A stretch of 64,000 bases of DNA, taken from positions 2,852,001 to 2,916,000 of the forward strand of contig NZ_CP094529.1 in the NCBI RefSeq assembly GCF_022811665.1, in the 5' to 3' direction. Below the pieces are notes generated by a model. It was not told the DNA's origin. It saw only the letters and a list, made by a program, of their open reading frames with translations, and did not search any database. Source of the DNA: Chryseobacterium oryzae. Lineage in GTDB: Bacteria; Bacteroidota; Bacteroidia; Flavobacteriales; Weeksellaceae. Numbering within the stretch: position 1 is the first letter of the stretch; every line of letters begins with the position of its first letter. Of the stretch, positions 31,659 to 42,174 are shown one piece after another. The position numbers were made by a program, and so were the translations under genes.

Positions 31659-34439
31659 ATGGGAATTTATCAGGATTACCTCCAAGAAATCGAAGAAAGA
31701 AAAAACCAAGGACTTCACCCTAAACCTATTGATAGCGCAGATTTATTAAGCGAAATCATCTCACAAATCAAAGATACAGCCAACGAATACAGGGCAGATT
31801 CTCTTAAATTTTTTATTTACAACACTTTGCCTGGTACCACTAGTGCTGCAGGAGTAAAGGCTAAATTTTTGAAAGAAATTATCCTTGGCGAATCGGTGGT
31901 TGAAGAAATCACACCTGCTTACGCTTTCGAATTGCTGTCTCATATGAAAGGCGGTCCTTCTATCGAGGTTTTGCTGGATTTGGCTTTAGGTAATAATGAA
32001 AACATTGCAAAACAGGCTGCAGAAGTTCTTAAAACTCAGGTGTATTTGTATGATGCCGATACAGCCCGTTTGAAAGAAGCTTACGAAGCTGGCAATGCCA
32101 TCGCTAAAGATATTTTGGAAAGTTATGCCAAAGCAGAATTTTTCACAAAATTACCGGAAGTTCCGGAAGAAATTAAAGTCGTGACTTTCATCGCTGGTGA
32201 AGGTGATATTTCTACCGATTTATTGTCTCCTGGAAATCAGGCACACTCTCGTTCAGACAGAGAACTGCACGGAAAATGTATGATTACACCAGAAGCTCAG
32301 GACGAAATCAGAATGCTTCAGGCTCAACATCCTGATGCAAGCGTAATGCTGATTGCAGAAAAAGGAACAATGGGGGTTGGCTCATCCCGTATGTCGGGTG
32401 TAAACAACGTTGCTCTTTGGACTGGTAAACAGGCAAGTCCTTACGTTCCTTTTGTTAATATTGCTCCGATTGTAGCAGGAACCAACGGAATTTCACCGAT
32501 TTTCTTAACAACAGTTGATGTAACCGGAGGTATCGGAATCGACCTTCAGAACTGGGTTAAGAAAACAGACGAAAACGGAAATCCAATCCGTAACGAAAAC
32601 GGCGATATTGTTTTGGAAGAAAAATATTCTGTTGCTACAGGAACTGTTTTAACCATCAATACCAAAGAAAAGAAATTATACAACGGAGATAAAGAACTGA
32701 AAGATATTTCTAAATCTTTCACGCCTCAAAAATTAGAATTCATCAGAGCTGGTGGTTCTTATGCTATCGTTTTCGGTAAAAAAATCCAGACTTTTGCGGC
32801 AAAAACTTTAGGAATTACAGCTCCGACGGTTTTCGCGCCATCAAAAGAAATTTCTATTGAAGGACAAGGTTTGACTGCTGTTGAAAAAATCTTTAACAGA
32901 AATGCAGTGGGTGTAACAGAAGGTAAATTATTACACGCAGGTTCAGACGTTAGAGTTGAAGTAAATATTGTAGGTTCTCAGGATACGACAGGTCTGATGA
33001 CGTCTCAGGAACTGGAATCTATGGCTGCAACCGTAATTTCTCCAATTGTTGATGGTGCTTATCAGTCAGGTTGTCATACCGCTTCGGTTTGGGATAAAAA
33101 AGCTCAGGCTAATATTCCTAAATTAATGAAATTTATGAATGATTTCGGAGTAATCACAGCCCGTGACCCGAAAGGCGAATACCACGCAATGACAGACGTT
33201 ATCCATAAAGTTCTTAATGATATTACGGTGGACGAATGGGCCATCATCATCGGTGGTGACTCACACACGAGAATGTCTAAAGGGGTTGCTTTCGGAGCTG
33301 ACTCCGGAACGGTAGCTTTGGCTTTGGCAACAGGTGAAGCTTCAATGCCGATTCCTGAATCTGTGAAAGTTACTTTCAAAGGAGAAATGAAGGAGCATAT
33401 GGATTTCCGTGACGTCGTTCACGCAACTCAGGCTCAGATGTTGAAGCAGTTTGACGGAGAAAATGTTTTCCAGGGAAGAATTATCGAGGTTCACATCGGA
33501 ACTCTTCCAGCTGACCAAGCGTTTACATTCACAGACTGGACTGCAGAAATGAAAGCAAAAGCTTCTATCTGTATTTCTGAAGACGATACTTTGATTCAGT
33601 CTTTGGAAATTGCAAAAAGCAGAATCCAGATTATGATTGATAAAGGAATGGATAATCACAATCATGTTCTTCAAGGTTTAATTAACAAAGCAAACAAGAG
33701 AATCGAAGAAATCAGAACGGGTGACAAACCTGCTTTGACTCCAGATGCTAACGCCAAATATTATGCTGAAGTTGTGGTAGATTTGGATGCTATTGTAGAA
33801 CCAATGATTGCTGACCCGGATGTAAACAACGACGATGTTTCTAAAAGATATACGCACGATACCATCAGAGACCTTACTTATTACGGAGGCGAGAAAAAAG
33901 TTGACCTTGGTTTCGTAGGTTCTTGTATGGTTCACAAGGGTGACCTCAAAATTGTTTCTCAGATGTTGAGAAATCTTGAAAAACAAAATGGTAAAGTAGA
34001 ATTTCAGGCTCCTCTTGTTGTTGCAGCTCCTACTTATAATATCATAGATGAATTAAAGGCCGAAGGTGACTGGGAATTGCTTGAAAAATATTCAGGATTT
34101 GAATTCAACGATGCAGCTCCAAAAGGCGAAGCCCGTACACAATATGAAAATATGATGTATCTTGAGCGTCCAGGTTGTAACCTTTGTATGGGTAACCAGG
34201 AAAAAGCGGAGAAAGGAGATACCGTTTTGGCAACTTCTACAAGACTTTTCCAAGGAAGAGTAGTTGAAGATTCTGAACGTAAAAAAGGTGAATCTTTGTT
34301 AGCTTCAACGCCGGTTGTTGTACTTTCTGCAATTATGGGAAGAATTCCAAGCATTGACGAATACAAAACAGCCGTCGAAGGAATTGATTTAACTACTTTT
34401 GTACCTTCTATCAAAGAATTGGTAACGGTTGGTCATTAA
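31659..34439 (+). CDS. acnB: Aconitate hydratase B / 2-methylisocitrate dehydratase
   Basis: 926-aa AcnB: N-terminal helical HEAT-like domain (about 1-160), swivel domain (about 165-400), then the catalytic domains with the 4Fe-4S ligands. Cluster cysteines lie in the GSCMVHKGD segment (about residue 755) and in RPGCNLCMGN (about 840). It converts citrate to isocitrate and may dehydrate 2-methylisocitrate. Length is slightly above the E. coli protein (865 aa). A second, unrelated-type aconitase gene follows 280 bases downstream, and each has its own terminator, so they are probably regulated apart. A TAnnTTTG-like box (31446-31453) is far upstream and uncertain. Confidence 0.96.
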   Translation: MGIYQDYLQEIEERKNQGLHPKPIDSADLLSEIISQIKDTANEYRADSLKFFIYNTLPGTTSAAGVKAKFLKEIILGESVVEEITPAYAFELLSHMKGGPSIEVLLDLALGNNENIAKQAAEVLKTQVYLYDADTARLKEAYEAGNAIAKDILESYAKAEFFTKLPEVPEEIKVVTFIAGEGDISTDLLSPGNQAHSRSDRELHGKCMITPEAQDEIRMLQAQHPDASVMLIAEKGTMGVGSSRMSGVNNVALWTGKQASPYVPFVNIAPIVAGTNGISPIFLTTVDVTGGIGIDLQNWVKKTDENGNPIRNENGDIVLEEKYSVATGTVLTINTKEKKLYNGDKELKDISKSFTPQKLEFIRAGGSYAIVFGKKIQTFAAKTLGITAPTVFAPSKEISIEGQGLTAVEKIFNRNAVGVTEGKLLHAGSDVRVEVNIVGSQDTTGLMTSQELESMAATVISPIVDGAYQSGCHTASVWDKKAQANIPKLMKFMNDFGVITARDPKGEYHAMTDVIHKVLNDITVDEWAIIIGGDSHTRMSKGVAFGADSGTVALALATGEASMPIPESVKVTFKGEMKEHMDFRDVVHATQAQMLKQFDGENVFQGRIIEVHIGTLPADQAFTFTDWTAEMKAKASICISEDDTLIQSLEIAKSRIQIMIDKGMDNHNHVLQGLINKANKRIEEIRTGDKPALTPDANAKYYAEVVVDLDAIVEPMIADPDVNNDDVSKRYTHDTIRDLTYYGGEKKVDLGFVGSCMVHKGDLKIVSQMLRNLEKQNGKVEFQAPLVVAAPTYNIIDELKAEGDWELLEKYSGFEFNDAAPKGEARTQYENMMYLERPGCNLCMGNQEKAEKGDTVLATSTRLFQGRVVEDSERKKGESLLASTPVVVLSAIMGRIPSIDEYKTAVEGIDLTTFVPSIKELVTVGH

Positions 34440-34462
34440 TTTTTAGACTAAACTTTAAATAT

Positions 34463-34497
34463 AAAAGGAAGATTTCGTGAGAAGTCTTCCTTTTTTT
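34463..34497 (+). terminator. Terminator after acnB
   Basis: Stem AAAAGGAAGA / TCTTCCTTTT with a 12-base loop, ending in a run of nine T. Confidence 0.85.
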
Positions 34498-34719
34498 GTT
34501 TAGAATCTTTCTATTTAACGCCACAAAAATTTATTTTACCTTATATCAACATACCCAATTTTATTTTTTTCTTAACTTCATCATTGTAAATAATCACTTT
34601 CATTTATTATATGAATTATCTTATGGTAGCATAGGAATGAAATTTGATGAACACTGATCAAAATTTCTCTTTTAAGTTAACTTGAAGCAGAAAAGAAAAT
34701 AAAAAGAAAATAAAAAAAT

Positions 34720-36993
34720 ATGACTTTCGACATTGACATGATCAAAAAAGTGTACGAACGTTATCCTGAAAGAATTGCCGCAGCAAGACAGATTACGGGA
34801 AAACCTTTAACACTCGCAGAAAAAATTCTTTACACCCATCTTTGGGAAGGCAATGCTACACAGGAATATGAAAGAGGAAACTCTTATGTAGACTTCGCTC
34901 CCGACAGAGTTGCGATGCAGGATGCCACGGCACAGATGGCTCTTTTACAATTTATGCAGGCTGGTAAAACAAAAGTAGCCGTTCCTTCAACAGCACATGC
35001 GGATCACCTCATTCAGGCAAGAGTAGGTGCGGAGCAGGATTTGCAGGAGGGTATCAACAAAAACTCCGAAGTATTCAACTTTTTAAGTTCGGTTTGTGAC
35101 AAATACGGAATTGGCTTTTGGAAACCCGGAGCAGGTATTATTCATCAGGTTGTTCTTGAAAATTATGCATTTCCTGGTGGAATGATGATCGGAACCGACT
35201 CTCACACCGTAAACGCAGGAGGTTTAGGAATGGTTGCCATAGGAGTTGGTGGAGCCGATGCAGTTGATGTAATGGCGGGAATGGCTTGGGAACTGAAAAT
35301 GCCAAAACTCATCGGTGTAAAATTAACAGGAAAAATGTCTGGCTGGACTTCAGCTAAAGATGTCATCTTAAAAGTTGCCGGAATTCTTACCGTGAAAGGT
35401 GGTACCGGTTGTATTGTAGAATATTTTGGAGAAGGAGCTGAATCTCTTTCTGCAACAGGAAAAGGAACGATCTGTAATATGGGTGCTGAAATTGGGGCAA
35501 CCACATCAACTTTCGGATACGATGACTCGATGAGAAGGTATCTTTCTGCAACAGGAAGACAGGATGTAGTAGATGCGGCTGATAAAATTGCTGAACATTT
35601 AACAGGAGATGCTGAAGTGTATGCAAACCCTGAACAATATTTCGATCAGTTAATTGAAATTGATCTTTCAACACTTTCCCCTCATCTGAACGGGCCTTTC
35701 ACTCCGGATTTAGCAACGCCGGTTGCAGAATTCAGAGCTAAGGCGGAAGCAAATGGCTGGCCTTTGGAAGTAGAATGGGCATTAATAGGTTCCTGTACCA
35801 ACTCGTCTTACGAAGATTTGTCAAGAGCAGCTTCTATTGTAGAAGATGCCGTTGCAAAAGGTGTAAAGCCAAAAGCGATTTTAGGAATCAACCCTGGTTC
35901 TGAACAGGTAAAATTTACCGCAGAAAGAGACGGGTTTTTAGATTCCTTCAGAAAATTTGAAAATGCAAGAATCTTTACCAATGCTTGCGGACCTTGTATC
36001 GGGCAATGGGACAGAGAGGGAGCAGATAAAGGTGAGAAAAACTCTATTATTCACTCTTTCAACAGAAACTTTGCCAAAAGAGCAGATGGCAACCCAAATA
36101 CCCATGCATTTGTAGCTTCACCAGAAATGGTAGCGGCAGTTGCTATTTCAGGAAGATTAGATTTTAATCCTATTACCGATACGCTTACTGCTGTAAATGG
36201 GGAACAGGTAAAACTGGATGAGCCAAAAGGTTCTGAATTGCCATCAAAAGGGTTTGCGGTGGATGACAATGGCTATCAGGCTCCATCAGAAGACGGTTCT
36301 GGTGTTGAGGTAAAAGTGAGTCCCACTTCAGACAGGCTTCAGTTGCTGGAAGAATTCCCGGCTTGGGATGGACTGAATATTACAGGAGCTTTTGTTTTAA
36401 TTAAAGCTTTCGGAAAATGTACTACTGACCATATTTCTATGGCAGGACCTTGGTTAAAGTACAGAGGCCATTTAGATAATATTTCCAATAACATGTTGAT
36501 AGGAGCTGTAAATGCTTACAACATGGAAACCAATAAAGTTAAAAACCTCCTGACTGGAGAATATGGTGAAGTTCCTGCAGTACAGAGAGCTTATAAAGCG
36601 GCACACGTTCCCACCATTGTGGTGGGAGACGAAAATTATGGTGAAGGCTCGTCAAGAGAACATGCGGCTATGGAACCGAGACATTTGGGTGTAAAAGCTG
36701 TTTTAGTAAAATCTTTTGCAAGAATCCATGAAACGAATCTGAAAAAACAGGGAATGTTGGCTTTAACCTTCAATGATAAATCAGATTACGACAAAATTCA
36801 GGAAGATGATGTTTTGGACTTCTTAGATTTAGATCAATTCAGTATAGGAAAACCTTTAACCATCGTTTTTCACCACAAAGACGGTTCTAAAGATACGGTA
36901 GTAACCAATCATACTTACAATCAGGCTCAGATTGATTGGTTTAAAGCAGGTTCTGCTCTGAATCTGATAAAAAAAATGGAAAAAGAAAGTTAA
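34720..36993 (+). CDS. Mitochondrial-type aconitate hydratase
   Basis: 757-aa aconitase of the mitochondrial (mAcn) class: single chain with the 4Fe-4S Cys in [11 protein letters not shown] (about residue 360) and [12 protein letters not shown] (about 424-427), substrate-binding arginines and the C-terminal swivel domain containing [15 protein letters not shown]. It catalyses citrate-isocitrate isomerisation in the TCA cycle. Domain order (swivel last) is the reverse of AcnB upstream. Having both types adjacent suggests division of labour, for example by oxygen or iron status or 2-methylcitrate metabolism. No start-proximal ribosome site, as expected. Confidence 0.95.
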   Translation: MTFDIDMIKKVYERYPERIAAARQITGKPLTLAEKILYTHLWEGNATQEYERGNSYVDFAPDRVAMQDATAQMALLQFMQAGKTKVAVPSTAHADHLIQARVGAEQDLQEGINKNSEVFNFLSSVCDKYGIGFWKPGAGIIHQVVLENYAFPGGMMIGTDSHTVNAGGLGMVAIGVGGADAVDVMAGMAWELKMPKLIGVKLTGKMSGWTSAKDVILKVAGILTVKGGTGCIVEYFGEGAESLSATGKGTICNMGAEIGATTSTFGYDDSMRRYLSATGRQDVVDAADKIAEHLTGDAEVYANPEQYFDQLIEIDLSTLSPHLNGPFTPDLATPVAEFRAKAEANGWPLEVEWALIGSCTNSSYEDLSRAASIVEDAVAKGVKPKAILGINPGSEQVKFTAERDGFLDSFRKFENARIFTNACGPCIGQWDREGADKGEKNSIIHSFNRNFAKRADGNPNTHAFVASPEMVAAVAISGRLDFNPITDTLTAVNGEQVKLDEPKGSELPSKGFAVDDNGYQAPSEDGSGVEVKVSPTSDRLQLLEEFPAWDGLNITGAFVLIKAFGKCTTDHISMAGPWLKYRGHLDNISNNMLIGAVNAYNMETNKVKNLLTGEYGEVPAVQRAYKAAHVPTIVVGDENYGEGSSREHAAMEPRHLGVKAVLVKSFARIHETNLKKQGMLALTFNDKSDYDKIQEDDVLDFLDLDQFSIGKPLTIVFHHKDGSKDTVVTNHTYNQAQIDWFKAGSALNLIKKMEKES

Positions 36994-37013
36994 TTTCTTG
37001 TCTGAAATACTAG

Positions 37014-37042
37014 ATAAACCGCTCAAAATTGGGCGGTTTTTT
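37014..37042 (+). terminator. Terminator after the mitochondrial-type aconitase
   Basis: Stem AAACCGC / GCGGTTT with a 10-base loop, followed by T-run. Confidence 0.8.
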
Positions 37043-37119
37043 ATTTGGATATAAGATATGTTTCATAAAAGAATTTTTAAAATTATTTAAATTAATCTTC
37101 CATTAGCTTTGATTTTTTG

Positions 37120-37339
37120 AATAACGTGAGTTCGGGATAAGAAATATTTTAAATTTTAAATAGTTCTGATATTCAGATATTAATTATTTTATCGCAAAGA
37201 AAAACAAAGAGAAGTTAACTTTTTGAAATGCTCTTAAGCTATACAAAGGCACCTTGTTTAGCAGAAAAACACAAATCTTTGTGTTGCTTTGCTAAGTTTA
37301 CATTGCATTTTATAATCCTTATCCCAAACTCAGGTTAAT
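37120..37339. mobile_element. MITE-like element with terminal inverted repeats
   Basis: A 22-base arm at 37120-37141 (core GAGTTCGGGATAAG) and an arm at 37318-37339 (core CTTATCCCAAACTC) are reverse complements at 19 of 22 positions, bounding 220 bases. Inside are a perfect 8-base palindrome AACACAAA-TC-TTTGTGTT (37268-37285) and several CAAAG/CTTTG words. It holds no gene. Target-site duplication could not be resolved: an AAT triplet flanks both ends but the region is AT-rich. It fills most of the gap between the aconitase and the beta-barrel gene. Confidence 0.6.
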
Positions 37340-37412
37340 TAATCTCATCATTTGTTCAGAAGTGTAACAAATTCGATTTTAAGTTGTCTAATAAAGAGAA
37401 ATAAATTTCTAG

Positions 37413-39557
37413 ATGAAGAAAACTATACTTACACTTTCTATTGTTTCCTCTACATTACTTTTAGCACAGGAAAAAAAAGAAAATACCAATACTCAGGAAA
37501 AACAAATTGAAGGGGTAACCATTACCAAAACTAAAAAAGCCGTTGAACAGAAAGCGGACCGTACTATTTTTGATTTTTCTGAACAGGCTCATCTCAACAA
37601 CGGTTCTGTAATGGAAGGAGTGAAAAAACTTCCTGGTCTTGTAGCTTCTGAAATGGTGGGAATGATGTATCAGGGAAAACCTCTTGATGTTTATATGGAC
37701 GGCAGACCTCTGAATATTTCCAGTAACGAGCTTACCGCTTTTCTTGAAGGAATGCCTGCAAGCTCTATAGACCGAATAGAAATCATCACCCAGCCCGGTG
37801 CAGAGTTTCCTGCAACTTCTGGCGGTGCCATCATGAATATCATTACCAGTAAATCTGCTAAAAATTATCTTACAGCTGTTTACAACGGTGGTTATCGTTT
37901 TTCTAATTATGACCGATACAGAAGACGTTTCAATAACTCAATTGCTTTAAATTCCAGAAATAAATGGTTTGGATGGCAGGTAAATCTGGGGCAATATTAT
38001 CGTGAAAGCCTTTCGGATTCTCAGTTTGATCTTTTAACTAAAAACCATTCAAATTCGGTAGGGAGAACATATTATATGAATTCTGCGTTTACTTTTGAAC
38101 TCGGTAAAGACAGATTGTTACTCAATTATGATGTAAGCAACAATAATAATAATTCTGATATTAATACAGATATATTTTTAAACGGAGTAACTTCCTCGAA
38201 CTTTCTAAGTGATTCTAAAGGTACCAGACAGGAAGTATCTGCAATCTATCAGAAAAAATTTAATGATAAAAACAAGAAATTAGACTTCAAAGCAACCTAC
38301 AACAACAGTACTTCTGATTTTAACCAGAGAAATGCCAACAATTTGCAGTATTTTGATCTCGAAAATTCATCAAAATTTAATCTTTATAATTTTAAAGTAG
38401 ATTACTCTCAGCCATTAAAAATTCTGGATGAAGGAAAAATGAGCTTGGGAGCACTTTATGATCAGCAGGATTTCCAGGCACTCAACAGAAGCATTGTGAA
38501 TCTTGATTATTCGAGAAAAACACTTGCCGGATATTTGGAATTTCAGGCTACTTTGAAGAAATTCGACTTCATTGCAGGAGCTAGAGCCGAAAATTATGAT
38601 ATCGCAGGAATTACAAAATCTTTTGATAATCAGGGAAATCTTGTTCAGAATGATTTAATTCCATTTAAAAAATTCAAGGTTTTCCCCAATGCAAGTATTC
38701 AGTATAATCTGATGAAGCAGCTTTTCGCCAATTTGAATTATAATAAAAAAATTACGCTCCCAAGCGTTTCGGTATTAAACCCTAACAATACCACTTTGGG
38801 AACCAGTGTAATAACATCGAACGGTAACCCGAATCTACAGCCTACGATTTACGACAATGCAGAGTTCAAAATCAGTGCTTTCGATTATGCTTTTATCAGC
38901 TATAATACAAGTTGGGTGAATAATCAGATTGTACAGAGAATTACCCGTAACAATAACCTTATCAGTAACCAGCAGGTACAGATTGATCGTTTGAGAACGC
39001 ATAATTTCAACTTTGGGATGCCTATTCCGTTTATGCTTTTCACTACTCCTTTCAGCGAATTGATGAAATTTAATGTAAATCCTGATAAAATGAATCTTTT
39101 ATACCTATATGCAGGATATCAGCTTCAGGAAATGCCGGATATAAAAACGAAAGGTTTTTGGGTGTACAATGTTATGGGACAGTTTATTTTACCTAAAGAC
39201 ATTAGGCTACAAGCCAACTACAACATTCTTACTTCTAAAGGGAATTACTATTATTTTGAAATAGATAAACCGTTAAACAATTCTTTCGACCTCACTATTT
39301 CAAAGAAATTTATGAGTGACAGGCTTAATCTTTCTCTTTATGCCAGAGATATTTTTAACCAGAATAAAACCGTACTTCTTGCTCGCTCACTTGGCGGGAC
39401 AGTTTTTAATTCCAACAAAACCGACACCCGCAGCTTCGGAATTACTGTAAACTATAAAATCCCAACCAAAAATAAATTGGCAAAAGAAGATCCGAATATG
39501 ATTAAAAATTCTAACCAAGGCGACAGCAACGGCGGAATTTTGCAGCAGGGACAGTAA
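37413..39557 (+). CDS. TonB-receptor-like outer-membrane beta-barrel protein
   Basis: 714 aa with a signal peptide (about 1-18), a plug-like region (about 45-150: GVKKLPGLVASEMVGMMYQGKPLDVYMDGRPLN and IEIITQPGAEFPATSGGAIMNI) and a long barrel with Asn-rich strands. It resembles the OMP_b-brl_3 group of TonB-receptor-like proteins that lack the CarboxypepD_reg domain. The C-terminus (DTRSFGITVNYKIP) is followed by an Asn/Gly/Gln-rich tail (NQGDSNGGILQQGQ) that does not end in an aromatic residue, unusual for barrels. A decayed copy of this 3' end lies at 45073-45239. Ligand unknown. Confidence 0.88.
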   Translation: MKKTILTLSIVSSTLLLAQEKKENTNTQEKQIEGVTITKTKKAVEQKADRTIFDFSEQAHLNNGSVMEGVKKLPGLVASEMVGMMYQGKPLDVYMDGRPLNISSNELTAFLEGMPASSIDRIEIITQPGAEFPATSGGAIMNIITSKSAKNYLTAVYNGGYRFSNYDRYRRRFNNSIALNSRNKWFGWQVNLGQYYRESLSDSQFDLLTKNHSNSVGRTYYMNSAFTFELGKDRLLLNYDVSNNNNNSDINTDIFLNGVTSSNFLSDSKGTRQEVSAIYQKKFNDKNKKLDFKATYNNSTSDFNQRNANNLQYFDLENSSKFNLYNFKVDYSQPLKILDEGKMSLGALYDQQDFQALNRSIVNLDYSRKTLAGYLEFQATLKKFDFIAGARAENYDIAGITKSFDNQGNLVQNDLIPFKKFKVFPNASIQYNLMKQLFANLNYNKKITLPSVSVLNPNNTTLGTSVITSNGNPNLQPTIYDNAEFKISAFDYAFISYNTSWVNNQIVQRITRNNNLISNQQVQIDRLRTHNFNFGMPIPFMLFTTPFSELMKFNVNPDKMNLLYLYAGYQLQEMPDIKTKGFWVYNVMGQFILPKDIRLQANYNILTSKGNYYYFEIDKPLNNSFDLTISKKFMSDRLNLSLYARDIFNQNKTVLLARSLGGTVFNSNKTDTRSFGITVNYKIPTKNKLAKEDPNMIKNSNQGDSNGGILQQGQ

Positions 39558-39603
39558 AATTTCATCAATGCTGATTGATAAAGTATAATTGATTATTGCA
39601 ACT

Positions 39604-39634
39604 AAAAACGGCTTCGAGTTTCGAAGCCGTTTTT
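39604..39634. terminator. Bidirectional hairpin terminator
   Basis: Perfect stem AAAAACGGCTTCGA / TCGAAGCCGTTTTT with a 3-base loop. It lies between the beta-barrel gene and the converging T9SS-protein gene. Confidence 0.93.
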
Positions 39635-39656
39635 GCAGTTTTATAATGATAAAATA

Positions 39657-41711
39657 TTATTTTTTGATAAGCTTTATAGATTGTTTGCTTCCATCTTTCA
39701 TATCAAGAATTAAAATATACATTCCCTGTGCAATATCATTTAATTTTAATTCAGATTCAAGCTTTATACTGCTTCTTAGAAGTTTTCCTGAAACATCTGT
39801 AATTGTAATCGAATTAATAAGTTCCGGTCTGTCAATTTTCACCACCTCTGTAAAAGGGTTTGGATATACTTTAATGTTATTTTTTTTATTTGATTCGGCT
39901 GTTGAAAGACAAGCTACAGCATCAACCGTTGCTGTAACCATAGTTCTTGGTGATTCGCAACCTGTTGAAATTTTCCAATTATAAAAGAAATAATAATAGG
40001 GTGTGGATAAACTTCCACCCGTTATATCTACTACACCCGTTGTCGAATATGGAAATGCTAAATTAATAGAATCTCTATACATATTTGTAATTCCAGTCCA
40101 TGCACTAACTCCTAAACGATAAGAAACCCCACCTGTAATAGGAAAATTAACCGTAACAGTTTGTGGTACTGATAAAGCTACAGAGCTTTGTCCGATAACA
40201 TTTACTGTTGTTGAAATAATGGGTGTTCCAGAGGAAGTAAATAATGTGATAGTAACCGTTCCGGGAGTACCCGCAACACTAGAATAAGGAAACAAATCCA
40301 CAGTATTCAAAGTAAAGTCTGAGTTTGCAGTAAATACCAAATAAGAAGATAAAGACCCACCAGTTATAGCATTTGATTCGAGGTTTACCTTACCCACATT
40401 AGAAACCGTTCCTGTGCTTGCAGAAACATAATAATTAGTTGTAGTATTTAAAACAGGAGTAGTAAACGATGGTCCACTACCAACAAGATTGTTACCAGTA
40501 GCAGAATCATACCATTTCAATGTTGCTCCAGAAGATGTGGTAGCACTTAAAGTTGCACTAGTACCGGGACAAACAAGATTTCCTGTTGTAGAAATAACCG
40601 AAGTAGGTTGACATTGAGTAGCAAAACTAACAGGCTGATTAGACCAGCTACTATATGATCCAGACCCACAGCTTGATCTTACCCATACATAATAAATTTT
40701 TGAAGAAAGTAAGGATTGTAAGGTAACGGAGCTAGTAGACAAACCTGTAATCTGTGGAATTGAAGAACTTGTAGGAAGCGTATTATTTGTACTGTAATAA
40801 ACTTCGTAGCCATTAGAAGGAGCTGAAGAAATTGCATTCCATGTTATATTTGCAGTATTTGCAGTAGAACTTATTGTAGATAATCCTGTGGGAGAATAAC
40901 ATGTTGGAGGAGTCCAGGTATAAGTTAAGCCCGCAGAAGGCATTCCTGGTATCATGTCTATTGTACTAAAACTTTGCACACTAGTATTAGCAGTCCCTAC
41001 AGTAGAATTGGTAAATTCAAGAGTATTTGAATTTAAGCGATTATTAAAATCTAAATTCGTACTCCCCCTCAAACCGACCTGTGCTGTCGACGCATAAACT
41101 GTATTTCCAACCAAATAAGATCCACTACCATACACGATATCAATAACATTTGAAGTTTCCTTTAATCTTATTTGAAATGAAAAAGTATAAGCTGCATTAG
41201 TAGTTGTAACATTTGTAGGTCTGAAATCTCTCCACTGAATGACAATTTCTCTGTTGGGAGCTGTTCCTATAACATCCCAACTAATTTTCCCGGTTGCTCC
41301 ACTTATATCATATAAGCTTGTAATATCTCTCCCAAATGCAGAAATAGCACCTGCATAAGCTACTGTTGCGGATATGGGTGTAGTCGTAGTTGTTAATGGT
41401 GGAGTTGTTCCAAATGTAATAAATCCGTTGGAGGAAACATTTAACGAAGTATAAGATACATCATTAAAAGCAAAGCCAAAAGGTAAAGTTATATTATAAA
41501 CTTCACTATTGAGGTTTGTTGCAGAAGTATTCCCTGTAGCAACTCCAAGAACATTTCCACTTATAGGTACGAAAGTTCCTGCTGATTGTGCGAAATTATA
41601 AGCACTAACTTGTGCTAATGTAAAATTGAAATTCAATAACAATAATAATATTGCATAGACTTTCAAATTACTTTTTTTTAACCAAGAATACAATTGATAA
41701 AATTTACTCAT
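39657..41711 (-). CDS. Secreted multidomain protein with T9SS type A sorting domain
   Basis: 684 aa with a signal peptide (to about residue 34, LAQ). An N-terminal beta-rich nidogen-like or adhesin domain (SSNGFITFGTTP and IQWRDFRP, about 60-270) is followed by a fibronectin type III domain (about 275-365: ANITWNAISSAPSNGYEVYYST), an Ig-like module (CQPTSVISTTGNLVCPGTSATLSA) and a beta-sandwich. The C-terminal 75 residues (IKVYPNPFTEVV to KQSIKLIKK) are a type A sorting signal, so it is exported by the Type IX system and attached or released at the surface. Composition is rich in Ser and Thr. It is probably adhesin-like; no enzyme motif is seen. Confidence 0.85.
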   Translation of the reverse strand: MSKFYQLYSWLKKSNLKVYAILLLLLNFNFTLAQVSAYNFAQSAGTFVPISGNVLGVATGNTSATNLNSEVYNITLPFGFAFNDVSYTSLNVSSNGFITFGTTPPLTTTTTPISATVAYAGAISAFGRDITSLYDISGATGKISWDVIGTAPNREIVIQWRDFRPTNVTTTNAAYTFSFQIRLKETSNVIDIVYGSGSYLVGNTVYASTAQVGLRGSTNLDFNNRLNSNTLEFTNSTVGTANTSVQSFSTIDMIPGMPSAGLTYTWTPPTCYSPTGLSTISSTANTANITWNAISSAPSNGYEVYYSTNNTLPTSSSIPQITGLSTSSVTLQSLLSSKIYYVWVRSSCGSGSYSSWSNQPVSFATQCQPTSVISTTGNLVCPGTSATLSATTSSGATLKWYDSATGNNLVGSGPSFTTPVLNTTTNYYVSASTGTVSNVGKVNLESNAITGGSLSSYLVFTANSDFTLNTVDLFPYSSVAGTPGTVTITLFTSSGTPIISTTVNVIGQSSVALSVPQTVTVNFPITGGVSYRLGVSAWTGITNMYRDSINLAFPYSTTGVVDITGGSLSTPYYYFFYNWKISTGCESPRTMVTATVDAVACLSTAESNKKNNIKVYPNPFTEVVKIDRPELINSITITDVSGKLLRSSIKLESELKLNDIAQGMYILILDMKDGSKQSIKLIKK

Positions 41712-42174
41712 ATATTAATTTTTGAATAAATATATGAATTTAACAACAATAAATGAAATAAAATAACGATAATACATTAATAAGCCAATAAAACCAATAC
41801 CTTAACAATGCACTGTTAAGAAATTAAATATTATGAAACCAATTGCGTAATAAATTTTACTTCTAAGAAATTTAAAAATAAATGCCGGTCTTTAATATGC
41901 CAGCCACAGACTATCCCAATAAATGGTTAATAAAAACTTCAATTTTGGATTTTAGAATCATAGCCTCTCTTCCAAATCTGGGATAAACAAAATTAACCAA
42001 GCAAATTAAAAAGAAGATGTTTGGTAATCGCTAATTATTTCTAAAGTTTATATAGCCCGACATTTTTTGTTTTCTATTTCAGGACTATACAATATAAACA
42101 TAATAAAAGTCATCAAAAAAATGAGATTATATCTCATTTTTTTGATGACTTTTTTCAGTAGTATAAAAACTATA
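41712..42174. other. AT-rich intergenic region, no gene
   Basis: About 460 bases with no supportable reading frame. The only clear structure is the hairpin at 42105-42153. A GC-richer patch at 41882-41913 and the word TCTGGGATAAACAAAATTAA near 41978 loosely recall the ends of the 37-kb element but do not form a second copy. Confidence 0.5.
42105..42153. terminator. Long perfect hairpin terminator
   Basis: A perfect 23-base inverted repeat (42105-42127 against 42131-42153) with a 3-base loop, core ATGAGAT-TAT-ATCTCAT, flanked by A- and T-runs. It ends the minus-strand pair of secreted-protein genes. Confidence 0.9.

Noticed and set aside
37120..39557. The inverted-repeat element plus the barrel gene as a complete transposon
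   Set aside because: Both inverted repeats lie upstream of the gene and no transposase is present.
39589..39984. Plus-strand frame at the end of the T9SS protein gene
   Set aside because: It runs over the terminator and antisense to a well supported sorting domain.
41978..42000. Second copy of the 37-kb terminal inverted repeat
   Set aside because: Only GGGATAA and a few bases match, and no partner arm was found.
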